From: JAQCEJ01 sp040881995
GTDB lineage: Bacteria > Planctomycetota > Planctomycetia > Planctomycetales > Planctomycetaceae
Direction: 5' to 3'
NCBI GenBank assembly: GCA_040881995.1
Contig: JBBECD010000173.1
Span: forward strand, 1 to 17,936
Length of the DNA: 17,936 nucleotides
A program made the translations under genes and the position numbers. How positions within the stretch are numbered: position 1 is the stretch's first letter; each line of letters begins with the position of its first letter. The notes under the pieces were generated by a model. That model was given only the letters and a program-made list of their open reading frames with translations. It was not told the origin of the DNA and ran no database searches. This document shows positions 1 through 9,225 of this stretch, piece after piece.

Positions 1-2
1 TC

Positions 3-1895
3 GTGCTGGATATTCTAATGCCCGGCATGAGCGGCTTTGAACTGGCGCAAATGATCAAGAAACGCAAAAAAACGGCCTCAGTCCCCATTATTTTTCTTAC
101 GGCGTATTACGGCGAAAATCAGCACATTCTGGAAGGATACGAAACGGGAGCCGTCGATTATCTGCAAAAGCCCGTAAACACTACGATCCTGCGATCCAAA
201 GTCGCCGTGTTCGCTGAATTGAATCAGAAGACCCGCGACACCCAGGCGATCAATCACGCCCTGCTGGCCGAAGTATCGGAACGCCGCCGCGTGCAGGAGC
301 AGATGGCTCAATTAAACGACGAACTGGAACTTCGCGTCCACCAGCGGACGTCCGAACTGCTGCAGGCGAATCAGGCGTTGAGAGAGAGCGAGGAGATGTT
401 GCGGCTGGCCCAACAAGCCGGGAAAGTCGGAATTTGGGACTGGAATCTGAAGACGGGCGAGGGGAAATGGACCGACGCCGCGGCCGAGTTGTTCGATCCC
501 CGGGAAACGATGGATTCCGTCACGTTTGCCAAATGGCTGTCCTGCGTCCATTCCGACGACCAGGAGCGCGTCGCCCGATGCGTACGCGAAGCCGAGTCGA
601 TCGGCGGATATCGGGACGAATATCGCGTCAAAACGTCGACGGCTGAAACGAGGTGGGTCGAGTCGATCGGGGCGGTGGAATACGACGGCGGAGTCGCAAC
701 GCGGATGCGCGGCGTGGTGAGAGATATTACCGAGCGCAAGAAAATGGAGTTGGAACTTCAGGATGCCGACCGCCGCAAAGACGAGTTCCTCGCCATGCTG
801 GGGCACGAACTTCGCAATCCGTTGGCCTCGATCCGCAACGCCGTTTCCATTATGCGGCGTTTGGAACATCAAGACGCCGATTTACAATGGTGCCATGAAG
901 TCGTCGACCGTCAGGTGGTTCAGTTGACCCGGCTGGTGGACGACCTGTTGGATGTTTCGCGGATTTCGCGCGGCAAGATTCAATTGCAGCAGGAAGTCAT
1001 CGAGGTCTCCACCGTCATTCATCAAGCGGTCGAGTCGTGCCAGCCGCTGATCGAAAGCCGCGAACACCAGTTAAACGTAACCTTGCCGTCACAGCCGGTC
1101 TACCTGCGAGGCGACGCCGCGCGTTTGACTCAGGTGGTGGGCAACGTATTGAATAACGCGGCAAAATACACCGACGTGAACGGCGGCATTTGGCTGACGG
1201 TCGAGACGGACGCCGACAATCCCGCTCAAGTCGTCATCCGCGTGCGCGACAACGGACGCGGGTTGGATGCCGATTCGATCGCGAATTTGTTCAATCTTTT
1301 TTATCAAGCCGAGCACAATTTGGATCGCGCCGACGGCGGTTTGGGCGTCGGTCTGGCCGTAGTTCGAGCCTTGGTCGAACTGCACGGCGGTTCGGTCGAA
1401 GCACGAAGCGCGGGAATCGGGCTGGGAAGCGAGTTTTTCATTCGCTTACCGCGACTTCCCGCCGCAGTCCCCATGAATTGTCTTCCGGCGCCGCCGCAGG
1501 ACGTGCTGATGCCTGCGGGGCATCTGATTCTCGTGGTCGACGACAATCTCGACGCCGCCAGGAGTCTGGGAATGCTGCTGAAATTGCTCGGCCACAAGGT
1601 GGTCTTGGCTCACGACGGCCAACAAGCCATCGAAGTGGCTCTGCGCGAGCGACCAGAGGTCATCTTTCTGGACATCGGTTTGCCGCGCCTCGACGGTTAT
1701 CAAGCGTGCCGGTCTCTGCGTCAACACGGCTTTACGCGCGAAATGATCGTCGCCATCACTGGATACGGCCAGGAAGACGACCGCAACCGCTCGAAAGACG
1801 CGGGCTTCAGCAGTCACCTGGTGAAACCGGTGGAGCTGACGGCGATTCAACAATTGCTCGCCGATTTTGCGGCGGACGACAAGTTGCGCGAGTGA
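3..1895 (+). CDS. Hybrid sensor histidine kinase REC-PAS-HisKA-HATPase-REC (5' partial)
   Basis: The frame is open at the left edge, and the first readable codons already lie in a receiver core (LDILMPGMSG; Asp at residue 3 of the visible part, Lys56 in LQKPVN). The true start is therefore upstream and GTG at 3 is an internal Val. Domains by visible residue: truncated REC 1-75; coiled coil about 75-130; PAS about 133-248 (WDWNLKTGEGKW through VRDITERKK); HisKA with H268 in the box MLGHELRNPL; HATPase_c with N381/N384/N385, D416-N-G and GLGVGLA; C-terminal REC with D513/D514, phospho-acceptor D557 and K608. All catalytic residues are present. No membrane segment is visible, so it is probably a cytoplasmic kinase taking input from its N-terminal receiver and PAS domain. 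It stops at TGA 1893, with 304 nt before the next gene. The family call is secure; the signal and partner are unknown. Confidence 0.93.
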   Translation: MLDILMPGMSGFELAQMIKKRKKTASVPIIFLTAYYGENQHILEGYETGAVDYLQKPVNTTILRSKVAVFAELNQKTRDTQAINHALLAEVSERRRVQEQMAQLNDELELRVHQRTSELLQANQALRESEEMLRLAQQAGKVGIWDWNLKTGEGKWTDAAAELFDPRETMDSVTFAKWLSCVHSDDQERVARCVREAESIGGYRDEYRVKTSTAETRWVESIGAVEYDGGVATRMRGVVRDITERKKMELELQDADRRKDEFLAMLGHELRNPLASIRNAVSIMRRLEHQDADLQWCHEVVDRQVVQLTRLVDDLLDVSRISRGKIQLQQEVIEVSTVIHQAVESCQPLIESREHQLNVTLPSQPVYLRGDAARLTQVVGNVLNNAAKYTDVNGGIWLTVETDADNPAQVVIRVRDNGRGLDADSIANLFNLFYQAEHNLDRADGGLGVGLAVVRALVELHGGSVEARSAGIGLGSEFFIRLPRLPAAVPMNCLPAPPQDVLMPAGHLILVVDDNLDAARSLGMLLKLLGHKVVLAHDGQQAIEVALRERPEVIFLDIGLPRLDGYQACRSLRQHGFTREMIVAITGYGQEDDRNRSKDAGFSSHLVKPVELTAIQQLLADFAADDKLRE

Positions 1896-2199
1896 CTCGA
1901 ATAAAGCCCGCTTCGAGGCGCTGCAATCGTCACGATCCATTCAATCGATTGAAACGAACAGTCGATCGAGCAATTCGGATGACGATTTTGGGAAAATGTT
2001 CAGTAGCGGCCTATGCTTCTAACGCCGTGCCAAGTTGAGTAACAGACTCGAACACAACCGGTTGTGCCCGTGATCGATGTCGCCAATTCGGCAGATCTTG
2101 TAGGAGTCCAGCCTTCAGGCTGTGTTCTGTTTGTAAGAGCAGGCTAATGCCTGTACTCCTACATTTTCTCGGCAAGCATCGGGCAAGAGAGATACAGAG
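1896..2199. other. Intergenic region containing repeat copy A
   Basis: I find no convincing gene in this gap of about 300 nt. The only strong structure is the double-hairpin repeat at 2099-2163, which ends 36 nt before the next start codon. No clear intrinsic terminator follows the upstream kinase: a short palindrome around its stop codon (CGAG-TGA-CTCG) lacks a T-tract. A promoter for the following gene probably lies here, but I cannot point to convincing -35/-10 boxes. Confidence 0.5.
2099..2163 (+). repeat. REPIN-like double-hairpin repeat, copy A
   Basis: A 65-nt element. Its ends are near-perfect inverted repeats, starting TGTAGGAGTC and ending TACTCCTACA. Inside are two small hairpins: CAGCC-TTCA-GGCTG at 2109-2122 and CAGGC-TAAT-GCCTG at 2140-2153, joined by a 17-nt spacer. 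The same design occurs inverted at 7316-7373. Two REP-like hairpins in opposite orientation within a larger inverted repeat is the layout of REPIN elements, which are non-coding and mobilised in trans by RAYT transposases. No transposase is present here. The element is just upstream of the thioredoxin-fold gene, so it could affect that promoter or mRNA leader. Confidence 0.8.
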
Positions 2200-2958
2200 A
2201 TGTCACAATCAACCTCAAACGTTCGATCCCTCGCAGTGACACAGACATCCTCCTATCGCCGAACGTCAGTCGCCGTCGCGATCGGCGTCTGGATGGCGGG
2301 GGTCGCGGTCGGAAGTTTATACAGCTTTCATTACGCCACCACGCCGACCGAAACCGGCGCGGCCGTGCGGCATTGGCCGGCGGCAACTCCTTGCACGCTC
2401 TCAAAGCAGCGGCCGACGTTGCTGATGTTCGTTCATCCGCGCTGTCCGTGCACGCGAGCGAGCCTCGAGGAACTTGCACTTCTCATGAACCGCTGTCGCG
2501 GGCGCCTGGACGCGGAACTGATTTTCTTCAAGCCGCACAACTCGTCCGACGAGTGGGCCATTACGGACTTATGGGAACGCGCGGGGGGGATATCCGGCGT
2601 GACGCGACGAATCGACGCGGAGGGACGCGAACAGCGACGGTTCGGCGCACGAGTTTCCGGAGAAGTCTTCCTGTACCTGCCGAACGGCGCATTGGCGTTT
2701 CACGGCGGAATCACGGCCGGGCGCGGTCATCGGGGGGACAACCGAGGACGATTCGCCGTGGAGGCATTATTAAAAAATCCTGACATAACCTCTGTGCCTC
2801 ACGATCTATTGCAAACATTCAGGCATTTTCGAGACGCACAACCGGTGATGTCAGAGTCTCTAAATCACCACGATCTTCCTGCTGAGACGACCTCCGTTTT
2901 TGGATGTGAGTTAGAACCTCACCCTTATCGCCCGCAGAAATGCGTGCCTGCGAAATAA
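2200..2958 (+). CDS. Membrane-anchored thioredoxin-fold protein with CPC motif (RedB-like)
   Basis: 252 aa. A hydrophobic segment at about residues 22-46 (VAVAIGVWMAGVAVGSLY) should anchor it with the main domain outside the cytoplasm. The domain begins with a thioredoxin-like strand and motif LLMFVHPRCPC, with C82-P-C84 in place of the usual CxxC, and contains GGITAGRGHRGDN about 90 residues later. Two further Cys (C236, C248) sit near the C-terminus. From memory, similar planctomycete proteins are annotated as RedB; that name carries no proven function. A role as a thiol or metal-handling partner of the kinase encoded 13 nt downstream is inferred from gene order. The ribosome site at ATG 2200 is weak (purine-rich AGAGAG), but upstream sequence is non-coding repeat, so the start is reasonable. 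Base composition drops somewhat in the last 180 nt. Confidence 0.75.
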   Translation: MSQSTSNVRSLAVTQTSSYRRTSVAVAIGVWMAGVAVGSLYSFHYATTPTETGAAVRHWPAATPCTLSKQRPTLLMFVHPRCPCTRASLEELALLMNRCRGRLDAELIFFKPHNSSDEWAITDLWERAGGISGVTRRIDAEGREQRRFGARVSGEVFLYLPNGALAFHGGITAGRGHRGDNRGRFAVEALLKNPDITSVPHDLLQTFRHFRDAQPVMSESLNHHDLPAETTSVFGCELEPHPYRPQKCVPAK

Positions 2959-2971
2959 TCGAGGAAGATCG

Positions 2972-5140
<2,169 letters not shown>

Positions 5141-5172
5141 TTCGTTCCACTTATACCACGGAAACACTCTAA

Positions 5173-6372
5173 ATGTCCGCTACGGATGCCATCACGATGG
5201 ACCCGCACGAATCGGTTCTGGATATCCCATTACCCGGAGCGGCGAATCCCTTGCAGGATGTTCGCCAGGCGAAAATCCTGATCGTCGACGACGAAGCTCT
5301 CAACATCGACGTCGTTCGGGGGTATCTGGAACTCGACGGCTATCAAAATATCGAAACGACCGAACACGCCGTCCATGCATTGCCCTTGCTCGGCACGTTC
5401 CGTCCCGACCTGGTATTGCTCGATATTCACATGCCGGGCTTGAGCGGCTTGGAAATCCTGCGAGCCATTCGTGCGGACGTGACGTTTGCCACCACTCCCG
5501 TCGTGATTCTGACCGCCAGTTCCACGAATGATACCAAACTCGAAGCCTTGGATGGGGGCGCTACGGACCTGTTGTCGAAACCCGTACATCGCGGCGAATT
5601 GCTGGCTCGCATCCGCAACGTGTTGACGGCAAAATCCTACCAGGATCGACTGTGCCGCTATTCAGAAGAACTCGAAATCGCCGTGCGAGAACGCACGGCC
5701 GATCTCGAGGCCTCGCGTCTGGAAGTCTTCCACTGTCTGGCCCGCGCGGCGGAGTTTCGCGACGACGACACGGGACAGCATATCATCCGCGTCGGGCGTT
5801 ATGCGCGGATCATCGGCGAAGAATTGGGACTCTCGACGACGCAACTCGAGCTGCTCGAACCTGCTGCTCAATTACATGACGTCGGCAAGATCGGCATAAC
5901 AGATGCCATTTTGCTCAAGCCGGGCAAATTGACTCCGGAAGAATATCAACTGATGCAGAAACACTGCGGCTTCGGCAAAAAAATCGTCGACTGCCTTCCC
6001 GCGCGGGAAGCCGAGCTCGTGCGCCGGCACGCCGAACTCGGGGCGAAGATTATGGATGTCGGCCAATCGCCCATATTGCAATTGGCGAAACGCATCGCTT
6101 TAACTCACCACGAACGCTGGGATGGGACCGGATATCCGCTCGGGCTCTCGGGCAAAGACATTCCCCTGGAAGGCCGAATTACCGCCGTGGCCGACGTATT
6201 TGACGCGCTCAGTTCCAAACGAAGTTATAAACCGGCATTTCCACTCGAAAAGTGTTTTCAAATTCTTGAAGAGGGCCGAGGAACGCATTTCGATCCCGCC
6301 GTTCTCGACGCCTTCTTCCGCCGACGGAATGAAATCGTCAGCATTCAGATCGAACTCGCGGATACGGAGTGA
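5173..6372 (+). CDS. Response regulator with HD-GYP c-di-GMP phosphodiesterase domain (RpfG-like)
   Basis: 399 aa. REC spans about residues 33-155, with the DDE acidic triplet in ILIVDDEALN, phospho-acceptor D84 in LLDIHMPGLSG and a KPV lysine near 137. A coiled-coil linker (SEELEIAVRERTADLEASRLE) joins it to the HD-GYP domain: H235-D236 in LHDVGKIG, H312-H313-E and D317-GTGYP (320-322). Such domains hydrolyse c-di-GMP at a di- or tri-metal site, and the signature residues are present, so activity is likely. About 22 residues lie between two alternative ligand-like histidines, H264 (QKHCGFGKK) and H286 (RRHAELGAK), where a simple HD-GYP has one such segment. The gene begins 32 nt after the HPt kinase, whose HPt domain is a natural phosphodonor (inference). 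The start is ATG 5173 with a weak ribosome site; ATG 5197 is possible. Confidence 0.94.
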   Translation: MSATDAITMDPHESVLDIPLPGAANPLQDVRQAKILIVDDEALNIDVVRGYLELDGYQNIETTEHAVHALPLLGTFRPDLVLLDIHMPGLSGLEILRAIRADVTFATTPVVILTASSTNDTKLEALDGGATDLLSKPVHRGELLARIRNVLTAKSYQDRLCRYSEELEIAVRERTADLEASRLEVFHCLARAAEFRDDDTGQHIIRVGRYARIIGEELGLSTTQLELLEPAAQLHDVGKIGITDAILLKPGKLTPEEYQLMQKHCGFGKKIVDCLPAREAELVRRHAELGAKIMDVGQSPILQLAKRIALTHHERWDGTGYPLGLSGKDIPLEGRITAVADVFDALSSKRSYKPAFPLEKCFQILEEGRGTHFDPAVLDAFFRRRNEIVSIQIELADTE

Positions 6373-6598
6373 GACCAGCGGTTTTTTGTTAACCAAATGC
6401 CGTCGGGTTCGATGCCGTCGTCCGCTTTAAACGACACGCGCAGGTCACGAATGCGCCGTCCCGGCTTGCAGCGAAAAACAGCGATAAATCGGCGAATCGA
6501 CGATGATTCCGTCTCGGCGAAGAATCGTAATTTGCCGTACTGAACGCACCGCTCAATGGTCGATAGGATCCATAGCAGGGGAATCAGGTCGTTCGAAC

Positions 6599-6604
6599 AG
6601 GAGG
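6599..6604 (+). promoter_or_regulatory. Strong Shine-Dalgarno that fixes the start of the FixJ-type gene
   Basis: AGGAGG lies nine bases before ATG 6614. The reading frame stays open upstream to an ATG at 6503, but that start has no comparable ribosome site and the extra 37 residues show no receiver homology, so 6614 is the start. Confidence 0.85.
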
Positions 6605-6613
6605 TCTTTCGTT

Positions 6614-7243
6614 ATGACGGTTACCCCGACGGTCTATATCGTCGAAGATGATTCCGATTTACGCGCCATCTATAATCGAGCGCTCAACAACTACGGACTG
6701 CTCACAAAGTCCTTCCACTCCGCCGAAGAATTTCTCCGGCAGATCAACGACCTCGATCAGGCGCCCCGCTGTGCCGTGGTCGATCTCCGCCTGCCGGGAA
6801 TGAGCGGCCTCGGCCTGCATACGACCCTGATCGCGGCCGGAATCCGTCTGCCGGTCATCGTCATGTCGGGATACGGCGACATTGCACTGGCCGTGCAGGC
6901 GATGAAGGGGGGCGCGATCGATTACCTTCAGAAGCCATTCCACCATCAGTTGCTGATCGAGCGCGTTCAGGAAGCCCTCGATCGCGATGCGCGCGATTGT
7001 TCATTTGCATCGAGGCGGCGCGAAATGTCAGACCGAATCAAATCGCTGACGAAGCGGGAACAGGAAGTCATGAGCTTCCTGGTGGATGGCCGAATGCTGA
7101 AGGAAATCTCGAATCAATTGGGCATCAGTCATCAGACCGTCGCGAAACATCGGCTCTCGCTGTTTGAAAAGCTGGGCATCGACAGTCTGGCGGAACTGGT
7201 TCGCCTGCAGATCGAGAACGTTGATTCGAGCCGGCGGAACTGA
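6614..7243 (+). CDS. FixJ/NarL-family response regulator (REC-LuxR HTH)
   Basis: 209 aa from ATG 6614. REC opens TVYIVEDDSDLR, with phospho-acceptor D57 in VVDLRLPGMSG, Ser/Thr-type switch position in VIVMSGYGD and K107 in YLQKPFH. After a short linker, residues about 143-200 form a LuxR-type helix-turn-helix (LTKREQEVMSFLVDGRMLKEISNQLGISHQTVAKHRLSLFEKL). It is the only DNA-binding protein in the window, so it is the likely transcriptional output of at least one of these kinases. It lacks a neighbouring cognate kinase of the usual FixL type; the membrane HPt kinase upstream is a plausible donor. It is separated from the HD-GYP gene by about 240 nt, where I see no other gene, and is followed by a terminator-like hairpin. 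Confidence 0.94.
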   Translation: MTVTPTVYIVEDDSDLRAIYNRALNNYGLLTKSFHSAEEFLRQINDLDQAPRCAVVDLRLPGMSGLGLHTTLIAAGIRLPVIVMSGYGDIALAVQAMKGGAIDYLQKPFHHQLLIERVQEALDRDARDCSFASRRREMSDRIKSLTKREQEVMSFLVDGRMLKEISNQLGISHQTVAKHRLSLFEKLGIDSLAELVRLQIENVDSSRRN

Positions 7244-7267
7244 TTCCGAAAACGCCGCGATGCTTCC

Positions 7268-7297
7268 TTCGACGGATGACGTCGAACCCTCTTTTTT
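7268..7297 (+). terminator. Intrinsic terminator candidate after the FixJ-type gene
   Basis: TTCGAC (7268-7273) pairs perfectly with GTCGAA (7281-7286) around a 7-nt loop, followed after five bases by six T residues (7292-7297). It lies 24 nt past the stop of the FixJ-type gene. The stem is short and the T-run is not immediately adjacent, so efficiency is uncertain, but the position is right for the end of a transcription unit. Confidence 0.45.
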
Positions 7298-7315
7298 AGC
7301 GATCTGCCGAGTGAG

Positions 7316-7373
7316 TGTAGGAGTACAGGCTTCAGCCTGCTCTTAAAGACAGCCTAAAGGCTGGACTCCTACA
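7316..7373 (-). repeat. REPIN-like double-hairpin repeat, copy B (inverted relative to copy A)
   Basis: A 58-nt element. Its reverse complement matches copy A at 2099-2163: same ends (TGTAGGAGTC and TACTCCTACA), the first hairpin differs by one loop base (CAGCC-TTTA-GGCTG), the second is CAGGCT-GA-AGCCTG, and the central spacer is 10 instead of 17 nt. In the second hairpin the two differences from copy A change a 5-bp stem with a 4-nt loop into a 6-bp stem with a 2-nt loop, so pairing is preserved. This is a mobile or amplified non-coding repeat, not a chance palindrome. Confidence 0.8.
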
Positions 7374-7822
7374 AAGAGACGGCGGGTGGCTGTGGTCGGT
7401 CGCTTCGACTGCCGACGGCGATTGCGCGGAAAACTGGGGCTCGAAGACTCGCCCCCGACCGCCCCGGCTTCCCACCATCAGATCACATCTGCGCGAGACA
7501 CGACACTGCCTCTCCCGATCGGCATCGGTCAACCTCTTGTCCGCGGTACGCACGCTGCTTCGTTTCTCCCGATGGCCGTGAGCGGTCGAAACGGCTCGAT
7601 CGCCGGTGCCTCCGTTTATAGTTCGGCGTACGCTTGGGCCATTCATGAATGCATGCGTAACTTTCGCACGACCGTGCGTCGTTCACGCAGTGCGGCTTTC
7701 GTCGTTCGCTGCATGATCTATGTTCTTGATGGCGGACAAATTTGTGACGGTGATTCGGGCACGCCAACGAATGCCTTTCCGTCGATCGCAGATCGCGAAC
7801 CGGCCTTACGAAAGTCACTCTT

Positions 7823-8656
7823 ATGAAATCGGCAACAATCCTTGTCGTGGATGACGACGAAGACGTCCGCGTGGGAACGAGCATGCGGTTGAAGATGGCC
7901 GGGTATCAAACAATCATGGCGTGCGACGGAGAGGAAGGAGTCGAAACGGCGGTCAAGTCGACCCCCGACGCGGTGATCCTCGATGTCCGCATGCCGCGGA
8001 AAGACGGCCTCTCGGCATTACTCGAGTTGAAGGCGCGCCCCGAGACGTGCCACATTCCCGTGGTGATGTTGTCGGCGAGTCTGCCGGACGAGAGGGCCGC
8101 ACTCGATTCGGGCGCGCAATTCTTTATCCGCAAGCCTTATCGAGGTCCGAATCTGCTTACGGCCATGAATTACGCCATCGCCAGGAATCCCCGGACGCTG
8201 CGGGAGCCGGTGAAGCCGAAGACTGTTCTCATCATCGAAGACGACCGCGCCTACGCCGTCGTACTGGCAATGCGTTGCCAGCTTCTGGGGTTGAGTCCCC
8301 GCATCGCGGGCAATGCCACCCGCGCGGCAGCGATGATGACCGACGAGCGCCCCGATCTGATCTTGCTGGACGTCGAAATTCCCTTTGAAACGGGAAAGGC
8401 GAAGCAAAGACACGGTTTGGTCATGTGCCAGAAACTTCAGACGACGGTCCTCAAGAATATACCGATCATCGTACTTTCCGGATGCAAGGACGCCGCGACG
8501 ATTTCCAGTTGCACGAACGCCGGCGCGCACTTCGTCCACAAGACGCCGCATGCCTGGGATTCGCTGAAACGCAAGATTTCTACGCTGTTGGAAATTCAGA
8601 ATCACGAAGATTCATCCGCAGTGCCGCCATTTGTCGCCGGCCCGGCGGGCCATTGA
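7823..8656 (+). CDS. Tandem-receiver response regulator (REC-REC), no output domain
   Basis: 277 aa. REC1 covers about 5-120, with DDDED at residues 10-14, phospho-acceptor D54 (ILDVRMPRKDG) and K104 (IRKPYRG), all canonical. REC2 covers about 132-250, with E139/D140/D141, phospho-acceptor D183 (LLDVEIPFETG) and K240, but the Lys is followed by TPHAWD rather than the usual Pro. This REC2 pattern is shared with the next gene (K-x4-W-D). No DNA-binding or enzymatic domain follows; the C-terminus is a short tail. A phosphate sink, relay intermediate or protein-interaction regulator is plausible. The ribosome site before ATG 7823 is weak. It is followed after 40 nt by another receiver gene, which suggests co-transcription. 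Confidence 0.9.
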   Translation: MKSATILVVDDDEDVRVGTSMRLKMAGYQTIMACDGEEGVETAVKSTPDAVILDVRMPRKDGLSALLELKARPETCHIPVVMLSASLPDERAALDSGAQFFIRKPYRGPNLLTAMNYAIARNPRTLREPVKPKTVLIIEDDRAYAVVLAMRCQLLGLSPRIAGNATRAAAMMTDERPDLILLDVEIPFETGKAKQRHGLVMCQKLQTTVLKNIPIIVLSGCKDAATISSCTNAGAHFVHKTPHAWDSLKRKISTLLEIQNHEDSSAVPPFVAGPAGH

Positions 8657-8696
8657 ACGAACGCCGCCCTTTTAACGAATCGAGGAAACAAACGTA

Positions 8697-9152
8697 ATGC
8701 ACTCCAAAAAAATACTGATCGCCGACGATGACAAAGACCTGGTGCAAATTCTGGCACGGCGCTGCCGCAAACTGGGCATCCGCGTTGCGGTGGCATACGA
8801 CGCATTGACGGCGTTGAACCGGTTAAAGGAATTTCATCCCAAGCTCGTCGTACTCGACGTCGAAATGCCGGCGGGCAACGGCCTGAGCGTGTGCGAGATG
8901 ATGACGACGGATGCCGACTGGCGATTTATTCCCCGAATCATTCTGACCGGACGCACCGATTATGCCACGATTCGCCGCTGCCACGAACTCCTGTCTCACT
9001 ACATCCCCAAGCGGGTGAATATGTGGGACGACCTGGAACCGTTGATCGTCCATCTGTTGAGCCGGGATCCCGGCGCAGCGCCACCTGAACGCAACAGCAT
9101 ATGCGAAGAATTCACCTATGGAATCGTCCCCGTCGCGGACGATGGTCACTGA
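8697..9152 (+). CDS. Single-domain response regulator (CheY-like)
   Basis: 151 aa, with GAGGA at 8682-8686 before ATG. One receiver: DDDKD at 10-14, phospho-acceptor D54 (VLDVEMPAGNG), Thr in the switch position (ILTGRTD) and K105. As in REC2 of the preceding protein, the Lys is not followed by Pro but by RVNMWDDL, and both share the RCxxLG helix and LDVE core, so the two receivers look like sister paralogues. Residues 120-151 form a tail (PGAAPPERNSICEEF) with no recognised domain. It is probably a diffusible receiver for the kinase encoded 73 nt downstream or for CheA (inference). Confidence 0.9.
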   Translation: MHSKKILIADDDKDLVQILARRCRKLGIRVAVAYDALTALNRLKEFHPKLVVLDVEMPAGNGLSVCEMMTTDADWRFIPRIILTGRTDYATIRRCHELLSHYIPKRVNMWDDLEPLIVHLLSRDPGAAPPERNSICEEFTYGIVPVADDGH

Positions 9153-9225
9153 TGACGGATCGCTCGAAGATCGATTGTGCCCCAGATCCTGAGTCACTCT
9201 GTAATTCGAACTCTGGAACAACCTT

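Larger units (their letters stand above)
7244..7822. other. Long intergenic region: terminator-like hairpin, repeat copy B, no convincing gene
   Basis: This gap of nearly 580 nt holds the hairpin plus T-run at 7268-7297 and the inverted repeat copy at 7316-7373. The remaining 450 nt have a GTG-started open frame (7386-7826) that overlaps the next start codon by four bases, but it has no ribosome site, no recognisable domain and a low-information composition, so I do not call it a gene. Promoter elements for the downstream regulator/chemosensory genes are expected here but I cannot pick them out with confidence. Confidence 0.5.

Noticed and set aside
312..872. Antisense open frame of 186 codons in the first kinase
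   Set aside because: It lies fully inside PAS/HisKA coding sequence and has no recognisable domain.
6378..6390. T-run after the HD-GYP gene as a terminator
   Set aside because: Only a 3-bp stem (ACC-AGC-GGT) precedes it, too weak to call.
6503..6613. Upstream extension of the FixJ-type regulator
   Set aside because: The strong AGGAGG at 6599-6604 points to ATG 6614, and the extension shows no receiver sequence.
7386..7826. Open frame of 146 codons from GTG, overlapping the next start by ATGA
   Set aside because: No ribosome site, no domain or motif, and an unconvincing protein composition; the overlap alone is not enough.
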